From Spirodela intermedia (Eukaryota > Streptophyta > Magnoliopsida > Alismatales > Araceae): 64,000 nt of DNA. Positions 1-10,379 of the stretch are shown piece after piece. How positions within the stretch are numbered: the stretch's first letter is position 1; the number at the start of each line of letters is the position of its first letter. The notes below the pieces were generated by a model. The model ran no database searches and was not told where the DNA came from. It was given only the letters and a program-made list of their open reading frames with translations. A program made the translations under genes and the position numbers. The stretch is taken from assembly GCA_902729315.2 (NCBI GenBank), contig LR746270.1, forward strand, positions 193,501 to 257,500. The letters run 5' to 3'.

Positions 1-210
1 ATCACACAAAGTATCAATAAATTAAGCAAAAATTAAGTTGAAAGCAAGAAAGGCAGAGTTTCGACCTTACACAGCAATTGCTAAAATTCTGTATTCAGGA
101 GGATCATCGAATAATTTCTATGGCCTGAAAGTCTTTTCTTAGACATGGACAATCTGGAAATGAGTTGGATCTTCTTTCAAAGTCTAAAAAATGATGATGG
201 AGTTGGATCT
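1..210 (-). mobile_element. Fragment of LTR-A2
   Basis: The window opens inside a diverged piece of the A2 variant of the LTR-A family. It aligns by eye with 7030-7240, sharing the stretch that starts with the atcacacaaagtatca motif, the gcagagtttcg-like core and the tagacatggac segment. Strand is the inferred sense of the family. Similarity fades after about 210. Confidence 0.6.
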
Positions 211-1020
211 CACCTCCTTCACTCTCGAGATTTTAAAAACAAGAGAGGCGTCCTTTTCTAATAGTCAAAAATACCTTATCGGACGGATCCTTGGCGGAAC
301 AATGTGCACGTCTAATTAGGATGAATGGCGACCCATTTCAGTCAGAACTAGTCTACGAAACTGGGCCCGTTCTGGGGTCTGCGCATTCGTCTTGCACGTG
401 AAGCTAACCAAGACCTCGCTCCCACCTCCTCCCATTCAGGAAATGAAACCACATATCGTTGACCAAGGACGAGACAGATAAGCACGAGGGCCCGCCATTC
501 ATCTTATCATCTTCCGCTCGGTTCAACGCACTTCGACATCGCTGGCGCGTAGCCTCGAGTCGTCGCTCTCTGCCTCGTGTTTCCTACTTCGTTCGCCGTT
601 GCATATGACGGTAGAGACGCCATAGATTCAGAGAGTGATGGATGTGCGCGAGGAAACCTTTTGACGGGAGACAGCGAGCTGAAAGCCAAGATCCAGAGGG
701 CGCACCCTAGTCATGGCAACTTGACTCGCCCACATTTATCGCAGCAGCAATGTGATAAAACAGAAGCTCGTGGAGCGTCGTTCCTACCCAAGCACCCAGG
801 AATAGAACTGTCCGTAATCTTTTAGGAGGGACAGAGGAGACGACGAAAGGCCGACAAAACACAGGATGTCACCCAATCTTTTCTCGAGTGATCTGCTTCT
901 CCCAGATGGAAGAACAGAGGTTCGTAAGAGCCCGAAGGAGAGAGAGCGGAAGGGCCGATACTGTGGGTGAGAGAGAGAGAAACCAGAGTCACTGTCGGGG
1001 GATCCTTCCGCCGCTCCTCT
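211..1020. other. Intergenic, no gene recognised
   Basis: Single-copy-looking, moderately GC-rich sequence downstream of the NDUFB3-like relic. Several short ORFs overlap on both strands, but none has recognisable domains or splice context. A GA-rich run lies near 967-982. Confidence 0.5.
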
Positions 1021-1227
1021 TCAGTGGGAGTGAGGGTGGGAGTCGGAGCGGTAGAGGTGGTTTTAGGCGGCCTTGCCGACGAGGTAGACGCCGAACGCAA
1101 CGACGACGATGCCGAGGCCGGGGGTGGGGGGAGGTGGCATATCTGAGCTGGTTCGTCACCATCGGGGTCTTCCTCCACTCTTCGCTCCCCCTGAAGAACT
1201 TCCCCGTCTTCTGCAGCGGTTCCCCAT
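1021..1227 (-). pseudogene. NDUFB3: NDUFB3-like complex I subunit relic
   Basis: On the minus strand a short reading frame begins at 1227 and encodes pieces matching the small plant NADH dehydrogenase 1 beta subcomplex subunit 3, a single-pass inner-membrane accessory subunit of mitochondrial complex I. The first piece contains GKFFRGSEEWRKTPMVTNQL and ends in RYA. The next, in another frame, is PGLGIVVVAFGVYLVGKAA, the membrane segment with the conserved YLVG. The last, after a stop, is NHLYRSDSHPHSH followed by TGA at 1021-1023. Three lesions are visible: one base is missing just after the start, a C-rich insertion of about 10 nt shifts the frame before PGLG, and TAA at 1063-1065 replaces what is probably a tyrosine codon. 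High GC is kept. Identification rests on remembered family motifs. An intact parental gene is not in the window. Confidence 0.75.
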
Positions 1228-1966
1228 GCCGCTACGACTGTCGAGCAAAGCGCAGATTCAGTCCGTCAACGAGGCTGGTGTCAAACACACGGGTAATACA
1301 AGGAACAGGAGTGATGAATAAGATACCCGGCAAACGTTGGTGTCACATGAACACATTAGATCACTGGTTGCACAAGCAGTAAGTATAAGCTCAAGAACTT
1401 TCCCATTTCATAATTCGGCGGCTGACTGATATGTGATCTTCGCGATAACCGTTCCGACCGACCCAATCTTATACAATGTGGCAGAGGGTCCCAAGACCGA
1501 CGGCCTCAGAAACCAGATTTCTCATTGCATACACAAGTATAACCCACATGTAGCCGGGAAATATCATTATAACAGAATAGTGACACACGGCACAACTTTC
1601 ATTATAACCCACATGGTTTGGGCTTTGTTTATTCATCGTTCGTGTTGGAGTAAATGCCCACTCCAACTCACAGAATATTGCCTCTATGTTCCGCACGACA
1701 TGAGGTAAGGACATACACGAATAATCAACTCACAGCAAAGTCACCGACAGAAAGAAATGTGATCTGGTTTGAAGGTTGGCCTTATACATCTATGGGTGAC
1801 GACGACGAAAGCTTCACTACATGTAGACAAATTTACAATGAAACTCTCACAAAGAGTCCAAGAAACAAATCCTCACTATTGGCCCTCAACATCCTCACAA
1901 AAAACCCTCCCGAGATATCCCCCTCAATCCTTTCCGAGAACTCCCAAAATAGGATACTCAAGAGGC
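1228..1966. other. Intergenic, nothing recognised
   Basis: AT-rich to mixed sequence upstream of the NDUFB3-like relic. The overlapping ORFs at 1433-1989 lack known motifs. I see no repeat shared with the rest of the window until about 1967. Confidence 0.45.
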
Positions 1967-3231
1967 GGAGAGGCGCCCTCTATTTATAGGGACCTCGGAG
2001 GACTCCATATCCCCCAACGAGCCATTCCTCTTACTAGAACCTGCCCTTAAACTCCACTCGTACGAAACGGTAGCACCTAATCAATCGAAGGTGGCGAAAT
2101 ATGGCATGCGTAAATGTGCATATGTACATTGGCGGTTTGTCAATAAGTACACCGTAGATAATCTACTTGCCACTATGCGTGGGCGTCTACATTGCTCTCC
2201 TTTGGAGACTGTTTCAACGCGAAGAGATGTTACACAATATATTCCATGAGAAGGACAATTTATAAACAAAGGTCACGATGACATTCACTAAAATGATTTT
2301 GCTATAACTAGACATGTGGAACTTCCTTTTGCGGTCCCGTTTTAGCATTTGGGCTTCTTCGTACACATGACGACCCCCCTAACCGTCACAAATTGCATGA
2401 AGAATGTGATCATGCGTCGCGTGGGCTTCACGCCTTCAGCTGCGCCTTTTGACGAACCCTTTTGCTCATCCGACAGCATCCTCCCAAATCTGCATGAGAA
2501 GGAAGATCAGGTGAAGTATTCACGATATAATTTGGATGGTAGTGTACAGTGCGGAATATTTTTCATCTTTTCATTCTCGGGTCAACGGACATCGACATCG
2601 CTGGTGGAGAGGTGGAGAAGATACCTAATAGCTGGAGAGGGGGCCTCTATTAATAGGGAACTCGGAGGACCCCATATCCCCCAACGAGCTATTCTTCTTA
2701 CTAGAACCTGCCCTTAATTTCCACTCGCACAAAACACTTGCACCTAATCGAAGGTGGCGACACACGGCATGTGTAAAGGTTCATATGCACATTGACGGTT
2801 TGTTAATAAGTTAGTCGTAGATAATCTACTAGCCACTGTGCATTGACGTTTACATCGCTCTCCACTGGAGACCGTTTCTCAGCGAAGCGATATTACACAA
2901 AAAATATTCCATCAGAAGCACAACTCAGAAACAAAGGTCCCGATGCCATTAACTAAAATAATTTTCCATAACTAGAACATTAGGAAGTTCCTTTTTTATG
3001 TCCCGTTTGAGCACTTGGCCTTCTTTGTACACATAACGACCCCCCTAACCGTCACACATTAAAGGAATAATATGATCATGCGTCGCGTGAGCTTCACGCC
3101 TTCAGCTGCGCTTTTTGACGAACCCTTTTCTCATCCGACAGCATCCTCGCAAATCTGCATGAGAAGGAAGATCAGGTGAAGTATTCACGATATAATTTGG
3201 ATGGTAGCGTATAGTGTGGAAATTTTTCAAC
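1967..3231. repeat. Two-unit tandem repeat, period about 665 bp
   Basis: Unit 1 (about 1967-2566) and unit 2 (about 2632-3231) align along their length. Shared landmarks include tatagggacctcgg (near 1985) against aatagggaactcgg, cgaaggtggcga at about 2085 and 2749, the ccctaaccgtcaca motif, and the copy of patatin exon 7. Unit 2 contains the functional last exon (3094-3154) and the distal part of intron 6, so the repeat is a duplication of the 3' end and 3' flank of the patatin-like gene. Divergence is clearly higher than between the two large blocks, so this repeat is older. Confidence 0.8.
2428..2489 (-). pseudogene. Decayed extra copy of patatin exon 7
   Basis: This lies in unit 1 of the 665-bp repeat. 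The acceptor context CATGCAG is kept, and the following bases match exon 7 (FARMLSDEK region), but one extra base (GAGCAAAAGG against GAGAAAAGG) shifts the frame. It sits about 600 bp beyond the real terminal exon and could at most act as an alternative, frame-shifted 3' exon. Confidence 0.65.
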
Positions 3232-5317
3232 GTTTGTCTAAGATGAGTGATAAATGGCGGATCAGATGTGGTTGTCAATGTCGAAACGAACATGCTTGAT
3301 AAAAAATCTGTACACCGCATAAATTCTTTAGATGAATGACCGTTACCTTTTAAGGGCTTCTCTGTTTTTCTCCGCTCCTACAGGTTCATTCCGGCCGGTG
3401 TCAAGATTGACCCTCGAAACTGGTTTGTCGAGCAAGTCCTCTCCGATTTTCACTAACTTCCCTAAATTCTCCTTTGTTGCGATGTCGACGGACGAAGCGT
3501 CCCCGGAGAGCGTGTCGTCCTGCGTTTTCACAATATCTCTTGTGAATCCATGATTGACAGAAAGAACACCGATTTATTTAGGGTTGAAACCTGGGTGCGC
3601 GTGTGTGTCTGCGCGCGTCTGTATGTGTACGTGCGTACCGCAGAACACAGAAGATAAGACTAACCTGGATTCTCAAGTAGTTTTCCTCACAACGCAGGGT
3701 CTGGAAGACGGCGGAGATATGAAGGTCGACCATGTCCACGCTCGCTTGGGTGAACACATCGATTAAGGGATTCGACCCCTGGTTGTTCAACCATCCGACT
3801 ATACCCCACTTCGCGGCATCTCCCGCGCTGTACTTGTCCATCTGCGTCGTACCGGTGCCCAGGGATACGAGCAGAACCTTCTTTAAGTCCAGCTGCTCAG
3901 AATTGCCCACCTCCGGGTTCTTCCTTCTCGTCTCCTTGGTCATATCTCTGATAGCAAGCAGTGCCTACAGGGCATCTTCCTCGTCAGTTAAGAGGCTGTA
4001 CGTGCATTCCTTTAGTCCATCACAGCTATCTTGTCCCCGCATTGGAAGAAACAAATAAACTACGCTAATGCCTCACCGGATTGTTTGCGGCCACGCCTCC
4101 GTCGATAAGGTTGAACTCCCTCTTCCCCCCACGAGGTGTCTGTACGTTGAAGTAGTAGGCCGGCAGGTAGGTGGGGGCGGCTGAGGTGCTAATGCAGACG
4201 TCGGAGAGAGTCGCATTCAAACAATTGCCGTTCTTCGCCTGAGATCAGTTCATTCCAGTTGTTCAGAAAGCATCCAAAAAGAGTGAGAGTGAGTGAGAGA
4301 GAGAGAGAGAGAGCGAGTGAGAGAGAGAGAGAGCGAGAGAGAGAGATAGGAAAAACAATGGCAGCTCCTCGGGTTAAAACTGACGTGCACACCTCAGAAC
4401 TGGAAAAGACAGTGGGTTGGAGATTCCTGATGTCGAAGGCCGGAATGAGCACGTTTGTCAGTGTGTCCCCTAACTTAACACTTCCCAGTTTTTCCCTTAT
4501 AAGCTTGTGAAGGTATTTTCCATCATATCTCGGTCCTGTGATACCATTGATCAGTTGGCGGATTCCGGCGAGCGGGCCCCTGGTTCCACAAATTACGATG
4601 TATCAGGAGGCCGATGTAAGACATACTGAGATCATATAAACGACAACCAGGAATTTTCCGTGCTGTAATCCCGGTAGTTACCTGATCTGGGGGAAAATCT
4701 TAGGGCAGTTCTCAAGGTAGAAGTCCTTGATATCTTTGGCGGCTAGGATGGGGCGATTGTGTTCATTGGGAGCCGTCAGCATGGCCGTCACGAGGCCCCC
4801 GGTGCTTGTCCCTGCAATCACGTCGAAGTAGTCTGCGATCTTCGCATCCTCCCCGTCGAGCTCCTGTCGAAAGTAAGCGGAATGAATCTACGCGTGAGAA
4901 CAGCCCGGCAATGTTGAGAATGGATGGCCAATGTCTCCCTACTCAATACATCCGTAGGAAAAAACGAGAAATAATGAAAAAAATTCGAACGATGCATGCA
5001 TTCGGTGGTGTTCTCCAAATTTTTAACGACGTGTCTGAAAGTCTTACTAATCAGTATTTTTTAGTTAACTGCGAAGAATGAAGACTATGAATTTATAGGT
5101 TTTTGGTATGAATGCATCTGGGAGAAGTGCCGCTCGGTTGGACGCCGTGGAACAGGCATCTGCTCTTTCTTTAACATACCTGAAGTTCTTTCTCCAGGAA
5201 GGCGATAATGGTAGCCGGGATGATGCCTCTGACACCGCCTCCGTCTATGCTGAGGATGGTGATCAGGTTGTCGCTGACCGCCGACTGAGTCACGAAGCTC
5301 TCGGCGACGGAGTCCAT
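3094..5317 (-). CDS. Patatin-like phospholipase, copy 1 (7 exons)
   Basis: Spliced from exons 5317-5180, 4863-4682, 4579-4393, 4238-4077, 3964-3665, 3519-3347 and 3154-3094; all junctions are GT-AG and phases join, giving 400 aa. The patatin fold is a cytosolic lipid acyl hydrolase that releases fatty acids from galacto- and phospholipids with a Ser-Asp dyad. Visible are the oxyanion-hole motif DGGGVRG (residues 25-31), the nucleophile GTSTG (Ser66), [10 protein letters not shown], the DGG motif (Asp215) and the conserved SLGTG and [12 protein letters not shown] stretches. No signal peptide is seen, unlike storage patatins, which fits the PLP class. The ATG at 5317 is the first after the TATA box. 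A stop directly after exon 6 (TAA at 3343) is avoided by the AAAG/GTAACGG donor; exon 7 supplies the usual [10 protein letters not shown] end. Intron 3 holds a GA microsatellite. No lesion is seen, so it is probably functional. Confidence 0.9.
4277..4349. repeat. GA-rich microsatellite in intron 3
   Basis: Runs of gagaga interrupted by gtga and gcga lie inside intron 3 of the patatin-like gene. On the sense strand this is a CT-rich tract upstream of the acceptor at 4239. The same tract occurs in copy 2 at about 26883-26955. Confidence 0.85.
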
Positions 5318-5545
5318 GAAGATGGTGTGGGTAACTCTTACAGAGACCAGGAAGAGGAAGAAAAAGAAAAAGGGATCCAACGAAAACCCCAACGAAAGAC
5401 GAGGACTCTGAAAAACAGAAGACGAAGAACCAAGACGGGAAGTGGACAAAGAGAAAAGAGTGAGAAGGAGAAAAGAATGAGAAGAACGGATTGGTAGTGC
5501 TTGTACGATTTCAGGCACTGTTGGTCTTCCCAGAGAGTAGGCAGG

Positions 5546-5553
5546 TTTTATAG
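5546..5553 (-). promoter_or_regulatory. Candidate TATA box of patatin-like copy 1
   Basis: CTATAAAA on the minus strand lies about 230 nt upstream of the ATG at 5317. No other ATG lies between it and the chosen start, so the long in-frame N-terminal extension reaching back to about 5656 is unlikely to be translated. The inferred 5' UTR is pyrimidine-rich on the sense strand. The copy 2 equivalent is 28152-28159. Confidence 0.5.
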
Positions 5554-6571
5554 ATAAGAGGGATAGTTTTCGGACGAACACCGAACGTTCAGAGACTGGT
5601 GCCTGCGTCGAAGGATACCATCGAGTCGAGGACAAGTTTGACTGGATTCCATCCATGGTGGATATACGACAACAAGGCAGGACGGGATTGACCGTGGCAC
5701 GTGCTCACCCTCCGAGGCTTCGAAGAGCTAGCGCTTGCTTGCGTTAAAACGTAGCAATCCCGATAGAAAGCACGTGTTTGAACCCCTTCACGGTCAAAAC
5801 TTGGGCGGCTTTATCCATAGGAGGAAATAAATCGCGTCGAGTCCCTGTGAACTTGGCCCGGTTTCCTCGGATGTTAAGATTGAAAGTCAAATTATATAAA
5901 AGTTAAACCGTGCTTTTCTCGTTTTCCGTCGTATCTAAAAATTAGTGCAGACTGAGAAGTCCATTAAATTGTAGTTCTCCACGTAGGCTGGGTTTACGTC
6001 TCTCCTTCTCTCTCTTGCCGTAAATACATGTGTCTATTTATAGTACACCTCTTTCTTCATATCTCTGCCATCAATATCTACCTATCTTCGAGCAAGCTCA
6101 ATCTTGGAGACCGGTGAAAAGAGTGATCGAAGTCTTCTTCCCGTTTTCTCCTGACACTGATTCCGAGTTTACTGTTTTGGTTGAACGATAGGGTTATAAT
6201 GACGGCAATTACAGTGCAAATGAGATGCAGAAATGATCTTCAACACAGAAATTTTTTGTACAATCACATCCTCTCTAAATCGTAATTGCATCTTTTGAAT
6301 AGTTTGCATGGTTAGATGCCTTGTTTGCTACATTTTCTGAATAGATAATCGGTAATAGAGTACTTTCTACACTTCTATCTTGGATCAAAGATACATTTTG
6401 ATATCTTAAAGACCTATGGGATTTGACTTGGCTTGATTGGATCCAACTTTTACGTTGAGCCCCTAACCCCAACAGACATAAATGTAGAAAATAAATCCAT
6501 AAAATTCAACAAGTTTTGTGCATTCATGAATGATATTCTTTCTCATTTTTTTCTATTTACCTTTCAATAAG
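5554..6571. other. Upstream region of patatin-like gene
   Basis: About 1 kb between the candidate promoter and LTR-A2, with no convincing ORF. The copy at 28160-29177 looks identical by eye. Confidence 0.5.
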
Positions 6572-8716
6572 TGACGAGACCTAGTCATTATATAATAGAT
6601 CACGTAAATTTAAATATTTATAAAATAAGAAAATATAGGTCAATAGGTGATGATATTTAGAAGTATTTATGAAAAGATATATCAATTATAATTCTATAAA
6701 AGTTTCAAAAATAGTGATAATTTTTCAACTCGATCACAGGGATGTAATATAATATCGAGTAATGTTTTATAATTTTTTGCAAAAAATATGATTTTTTATG
6801 AGTTTTAGATAAAGTAATAAAAATTAAATATATCTAAAATTCACGAAAAAAGAAAATAAGAGTGCAGATATCAGGATGATGTCAACACCCCGATGAACGT
6901 GAATTGGGTAGAAACATAGTTGCCTCTAATGATTCTTATGTAAGCGATTATGTACGATTTATTTGGTCAAATTAAGATATGTAAAAGCTAGAAAAATTAT
7001 AATTTATTAAAGAAGAGATTCGAAACTTGGAATCACACAAAGTATCACTAAACCAAGTAAAAATTAAGTTGAAAGGAAGAAATGTAGAGTTTCGGCCTTG
7101 CGACATGGATTGTTGGAATTCTACATAATCTGGATAATTATTGTGCAATGTCTAAGGCCTCAAAAGCTCTATGTAGACATGGACCACTTAGGCGCTCTCT
7201 AAATCTCTTTTCAAAGTCTAGAAAATAATAGTGAAAGTTAAACTAGTTAAAATGGTAAAATAGAGTTCTATCGTTGCGTCAACGATGCGTCATAATCTTG
7301 AATGTTTAGAGAGGATTATCGTGAAATGTCAATGGCCTCAAAGGGTCTCTTTAGAGATAGATGACATGAACAATATCTAGATCTTCTTGGTCTAGAAATT
7401 AATGAGGTGGGTTGATGAATCATCTTTGACAACTATTAGTCGGTGGAGCGAAAAATTGACGACTTTGTAGATCTGCGACGGTTATCACTCGATAGAGATA
7501 AATTGGATGGACGTGAGGTGTATCTTAAGGAGTTTTGTCCTCAAGTTCGCATAGTAAGAGTAGTCTCTTCATCGCATCTGATATGCTCTTAAGAGGTGGC
7601 AACTCATCTCCTAGTAGATTATCTTCTTCCTAATGAAAACTTATTTATCAATCAATCCGAGATGATTTACTCGATGAATTCACAATCTTTTTATTTTGAA
7701 TCATTTGACAATTTTAGTAATGATGCTCCACAAATCACGTTGATAAGATTTTCAATAGTGATTGAGCAATTATGACGGCTTAATTGCTTATCGATAATTT
7801 ACATAAAAAATCTGATTTAATCATAGAAAAATATCAGTATTAGCTCTAGTAAGATTTGAAGCTTCACTAGTCACCTATTTGTATAAGAGAGAGTGAAATA
7901 AGTATGTAAATACCCTTAAAAAATGACATCATAAAGGTATTGTCTTCTCATAAATAAGGGATATTTTGGATATTAAAATTATTAAAAATATTTTAGGAAG
8001 TTGTGATGTCGATTTAATCCTAGATAAATTATTTTTTCAGTTTTGAGATGCACATATAGTAATACAATATTCTATCATCAATGAGTCTTTCTTTCACATG
8101 TGTATAGTAGTCCAATATTCTCTCATCAATGAGTCTTTCTTTCACATGTGTATAGCAGTCCAATATTCTATCATCAATGAGTCTTTCTTTCATGTGTGTA
8201 TACTAGTCCAATATTCTATCATCAATGAGTCTTTCTTTCACATGTGTATAGTAGTCAAATATTCTATCATCAATGAGTCTTTCTTTCACGTGTGTATAGT
8301 AGTCCAATATTCTATCATCAATGAGTCTTTCTTTCACATGTGTATAGTAATCTAATATTCTATCTCAATAAGTCTCTCTCTTGCATCTCTATGACCACTC
8401 CTTTATAGATGGGCCCACTATACCTAGAGAAATTCGGCTTCATATGATCATATAGTAGTTGACAAAGCCGCATGTCTAGATGGCCACTAATGATGTGGAA
8501 GGGGAGTGGCACACATGTGTATCCTATCAGTCTTTAGTCGCTTGTAGCTCCACTTGATTGTGCTTCCAACATGCTTGCAAGCCTAGTTAGCTGGTAGGTC
8601 CCCACCCTTTTTCTATATTTTTATTTATTTATTTATTTTCATTTATCTCAAAAATATGATTATAAAATTATATAAACTCACATAAAATCACATAATTAGC
8701 CAAAAATTCACATCAA
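6572..8716 (-). mobile_element. LTR-A2, truncated old LTR (block 1)
   Basis: It starts TGACGAGACCTAG, a decayed form of the LTR-A terminus TGACGTGACTCAG, and follows LTR-A in order to the cataattagcc segment. It then stops about 120 bp short of the other terminus at a (CT)n tract. Compared with LTR-A it carries an internal duplication of roughly 170-200 bp (7070-7400, two pieces starting with the tagagtt core) and the 48-bp minisatellite. Most CpG sites present in young LTR-A are lost. No target duplication is visible. Confidence 0.75.
8048..8385. repeat. 48-bp minisatellite, about 7 units
   Basis: Units start at 8048, 8098, 8146, 8194, 8242, 8290 and 8338 (the last is partial). The repeated core is ccaatattctatcatcaatg followed by agtctttctttcac. 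Because 48 is a multiple of 3, an 85-codon ORF of 16-aa repeats (ending INESFFH) runs through it on the plus strand, very likely by accident. The matching region of the third copy (24053-24150) has only about two units, so the array grew in the lineage of blocks 1 and 2. Confidence 0.9.

Positions 8717-8720
<4 letters not shown>

Positions 8721-8767
<47 letters not shown>
8721..8767. repeat. (TC)n microsatellite
   Basis: A near-perfect TC run at the junction of LTR-A2 and the C leader. The block 2 counterpart is shorter (31326-31361). Confidence 0.95.
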
Positions 8768-8768
<1 letters not shown>

Positions 8769-8770
<2 letters not shown>

Positions 8771-9006
8771 ATACTCTTATCTTTTCTTGAATTGCCATAG
8801 AGTAGTTGGCTTTCTGTGGTCCACGACATCTCTTACACGCAACCTCGCTCCCACAGTAGTCATCTGATGGAGGCTTGAACAAAATGCCAAAACATCGTTG
8901 CTCACTATCTTTGTCAAGACATGAAAGAATTCAACAAGTCAACTGCTGACTTTACTCCTCCCTAGGGCAACAAAAAGAACCGAGGCTTGCTTCACCACAT
9001 GGTGCC
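8769..9006 (+). mobile_element. Element C leader segment X (block 1), cut by TR-GAG
   Basis: Matches 31362-31600 and the segment just before the C gag at 16690-16925. It is interrupted at 9006 by the LTR-A element and resumes, after loss of 155 bp relative to block 2, at about 16432. Confidence 0.75.
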
Positions 9007-9231
9007 TGACGTGACTCAGTCGTTGTATGTTAAATCACGCAAATTTAAAATTTATAAAACTAGAAAATACGAATTTTCGGATATTTAGAAGTATTTCAAA
9101 ATAAATATATCAATTATAATTCAATAAAAATCTCAAAAATAGTGGTAATTTTCCAGGTCGATCACAGGGATGTAATATAATATCTGGTAATTATTCAGAA
9201 TTTTTCTCAATGAGTACGATTTTCTTACGAA

Positions 9232-9315
9232 TTTTATACTAGGAAATAAAAAGGAAATATATTTAAAATTCACGAAAAAAAAGGAAATAAGGGTGCGGAC
9301 GTCAGGATGACGTCA
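9232..9315 (-). promoter_or_regulatory. LTR-A sense promoter: as-1-like pair and TATA box
   Basis: On the sense (minus) strand two TGACG motifs, 11 bp start to start, lie at 9298-9315 as TGACGTCATCCTGACG. A TATAAAA box follows at 9232-9238, roughly 225 nt before the LTR end. This resembles the as-1 element bound by TGA-type bZIP factors in plant viral and stress promoters (established knowledge). In the 5' LTR one half-site is mutated (gatgacatcagc near 15400). Confidence 0.5.
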
Positions 9316-10260
9316 GCGCCCGGCGAACGCGAATCAGGCGGAAACAGAGTTCCGCCCGGCGATTCTTACGTAGGCGATTACAGACGACTCAATTAATCAA
9401 ATTAAGATCTGTAAAAGCCGGAAGAATCGTAATTGAACGAAGTATAGTTTGGTAAATAAAAATCAACAAAGTATCACTAAATGAAGCGTAAATTAAATTG
9501 AAAGCAGGAAAACAGAGTTCCGGCGTCGCGACGGCGATGCGTCGGCGATGCACCGGAATCCTGAGCGTTCGGGAGGATCGTCGTGCAGTGTCCACGGCCT
9601 CGAAGGCTCTCCTTGGACAAAGACGACGTGGGCAATCTCTAGATAAAGCAGGAAAACAGAGTTCCGGCGTCGCGACGGCGACGCGTCGGCGATGCACCGG
9701 AATCCTGAGCGTTCGGGAGGGTCGTCGTGCAGTGTCCACGGCCTCGAAGGCTCTCCTTGGACAAAGACGACGTGGGCAGTCTCTAGATCTTCTCGCGAAG
9801 TCTAGAGACCAATGAAGTGGGTCGTCGAATCGTCTCCGGCGGCTGTCACCCGGCGGAGCGGAAAAACGGCGACTTTGCGGCTCTCCGGCGGCTGTCACCC
9901 GACGGAGAGGGGCTGGATGGAGGTGAGGCGCGTGTTAGGGAGCTTCATCCTCAGGTCCGCGCAGCAAGAGGAGGCTCTTCATCGCATCTGGTACGCTCTC
10001 AGGAGGTGGCGACTGGTCTCCCGGCGGATCGTCCTCTTCCCGACGACGGCTTGTTCGTCGATCAATCGGAGATGATTTACTCGATGGATTGCGATCCTTT
10101 TATCGCGAATCGTTCAGAAATTTTAGTAGCAATGCTCCGCGAATCGCGTTGACGAGATTTTCGCCGATGATCCAGCGATTCCGGTTGCTTAATCCTTCAC
10201 CGGCGATCTGCAGGAAAGTCGCGATAATCAGTTAAAAATATATGAATTTTGACTCTGGGA

Positions 10261-10271
10261 GGATTCGAACC
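10261..10271 (-). promoter_or_regulatory. tRNA B-box-like motif in LTR-A
   Basis: The minus strand reads GGTTCGAATCC, a perfect Pol III B-box consensus, with a partly paired T-arm-like flank. No matching A box or tRNA 5' half is seen. Older LTR-A copies have lost the consensus (attcaaacc, atttgaacc). Confidence 0.35.
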
Positions 10272-10314
10272 CGCGGCGGTCGCCCGCCCCTGAACAAGGT
10301 GTGACGCGGGTTTA

Positions 10315-10356
10315 GTCCCACATCGGTTGTGCGCGGATTATTTGGGCGAATATATA
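10315..10356 (+). promoter_or_regulatory. snRNA-type USE and TATA, antisense in LTR-A
   Basis: GTCCCACATCG at 10315-10325 is a perfect match to the plant snRNA upstream sequence element (RTCCCACATCG). TATATA follows at 10351-10356 after 25 nt, close to the shorter spacing known for Pol III-type plant snRNA genes. It is on the strand opposite to gag. The same layout is seen at 46843-46884 (25 nt), 35147-35187 (25 nt, weaker TATA) and 19265-19304 (23 nt, one USE mismatch). Confidence 0.55.
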
Positions 10357-10379
10357 GTAAAGTTAGCTTTGTAGGCAAA

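Noticed and set aside
3343-3345. Stop codon directly after exon 6 as the end of the patatin-like protein
   Set aside because: It would remove the conserved FA-x-x-LS-DE tail. A canonical donor precedes it, and an acceptor at 3155-3157 restores that tail.
5318-5656. In-frame N-terminal extension of the patatin-like ORF from an upstream Met
   Set aside because: The candidate TATA box lies inside it, and the extension is low-complexity with no similarity to patatin N-termini.
8098-8355. 85-codon ORF of 16-aa repeats
   Set aside because: Explained by a 48-bp minisatellite in an LTR. No promoter or family match.
8048-8385. CRISPR-like array
   Set aside because: Direct tandem repeats without unique spacers, in a plant genome.
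9389-9898. 169-aa Arg/Pro-rich ORF and similar ORFs at 15480-16327 and 34373-34992
   Set aside because: They lie inside LTR-A, arise from GC-rich tandem sequence, exist on both strands and are destroyed in other copies.
10261-10271. A tRNA gene
   Set aside because: Only the T-arm-like B-box is present; no acceptor, D-arm or anticodon structure is seen.
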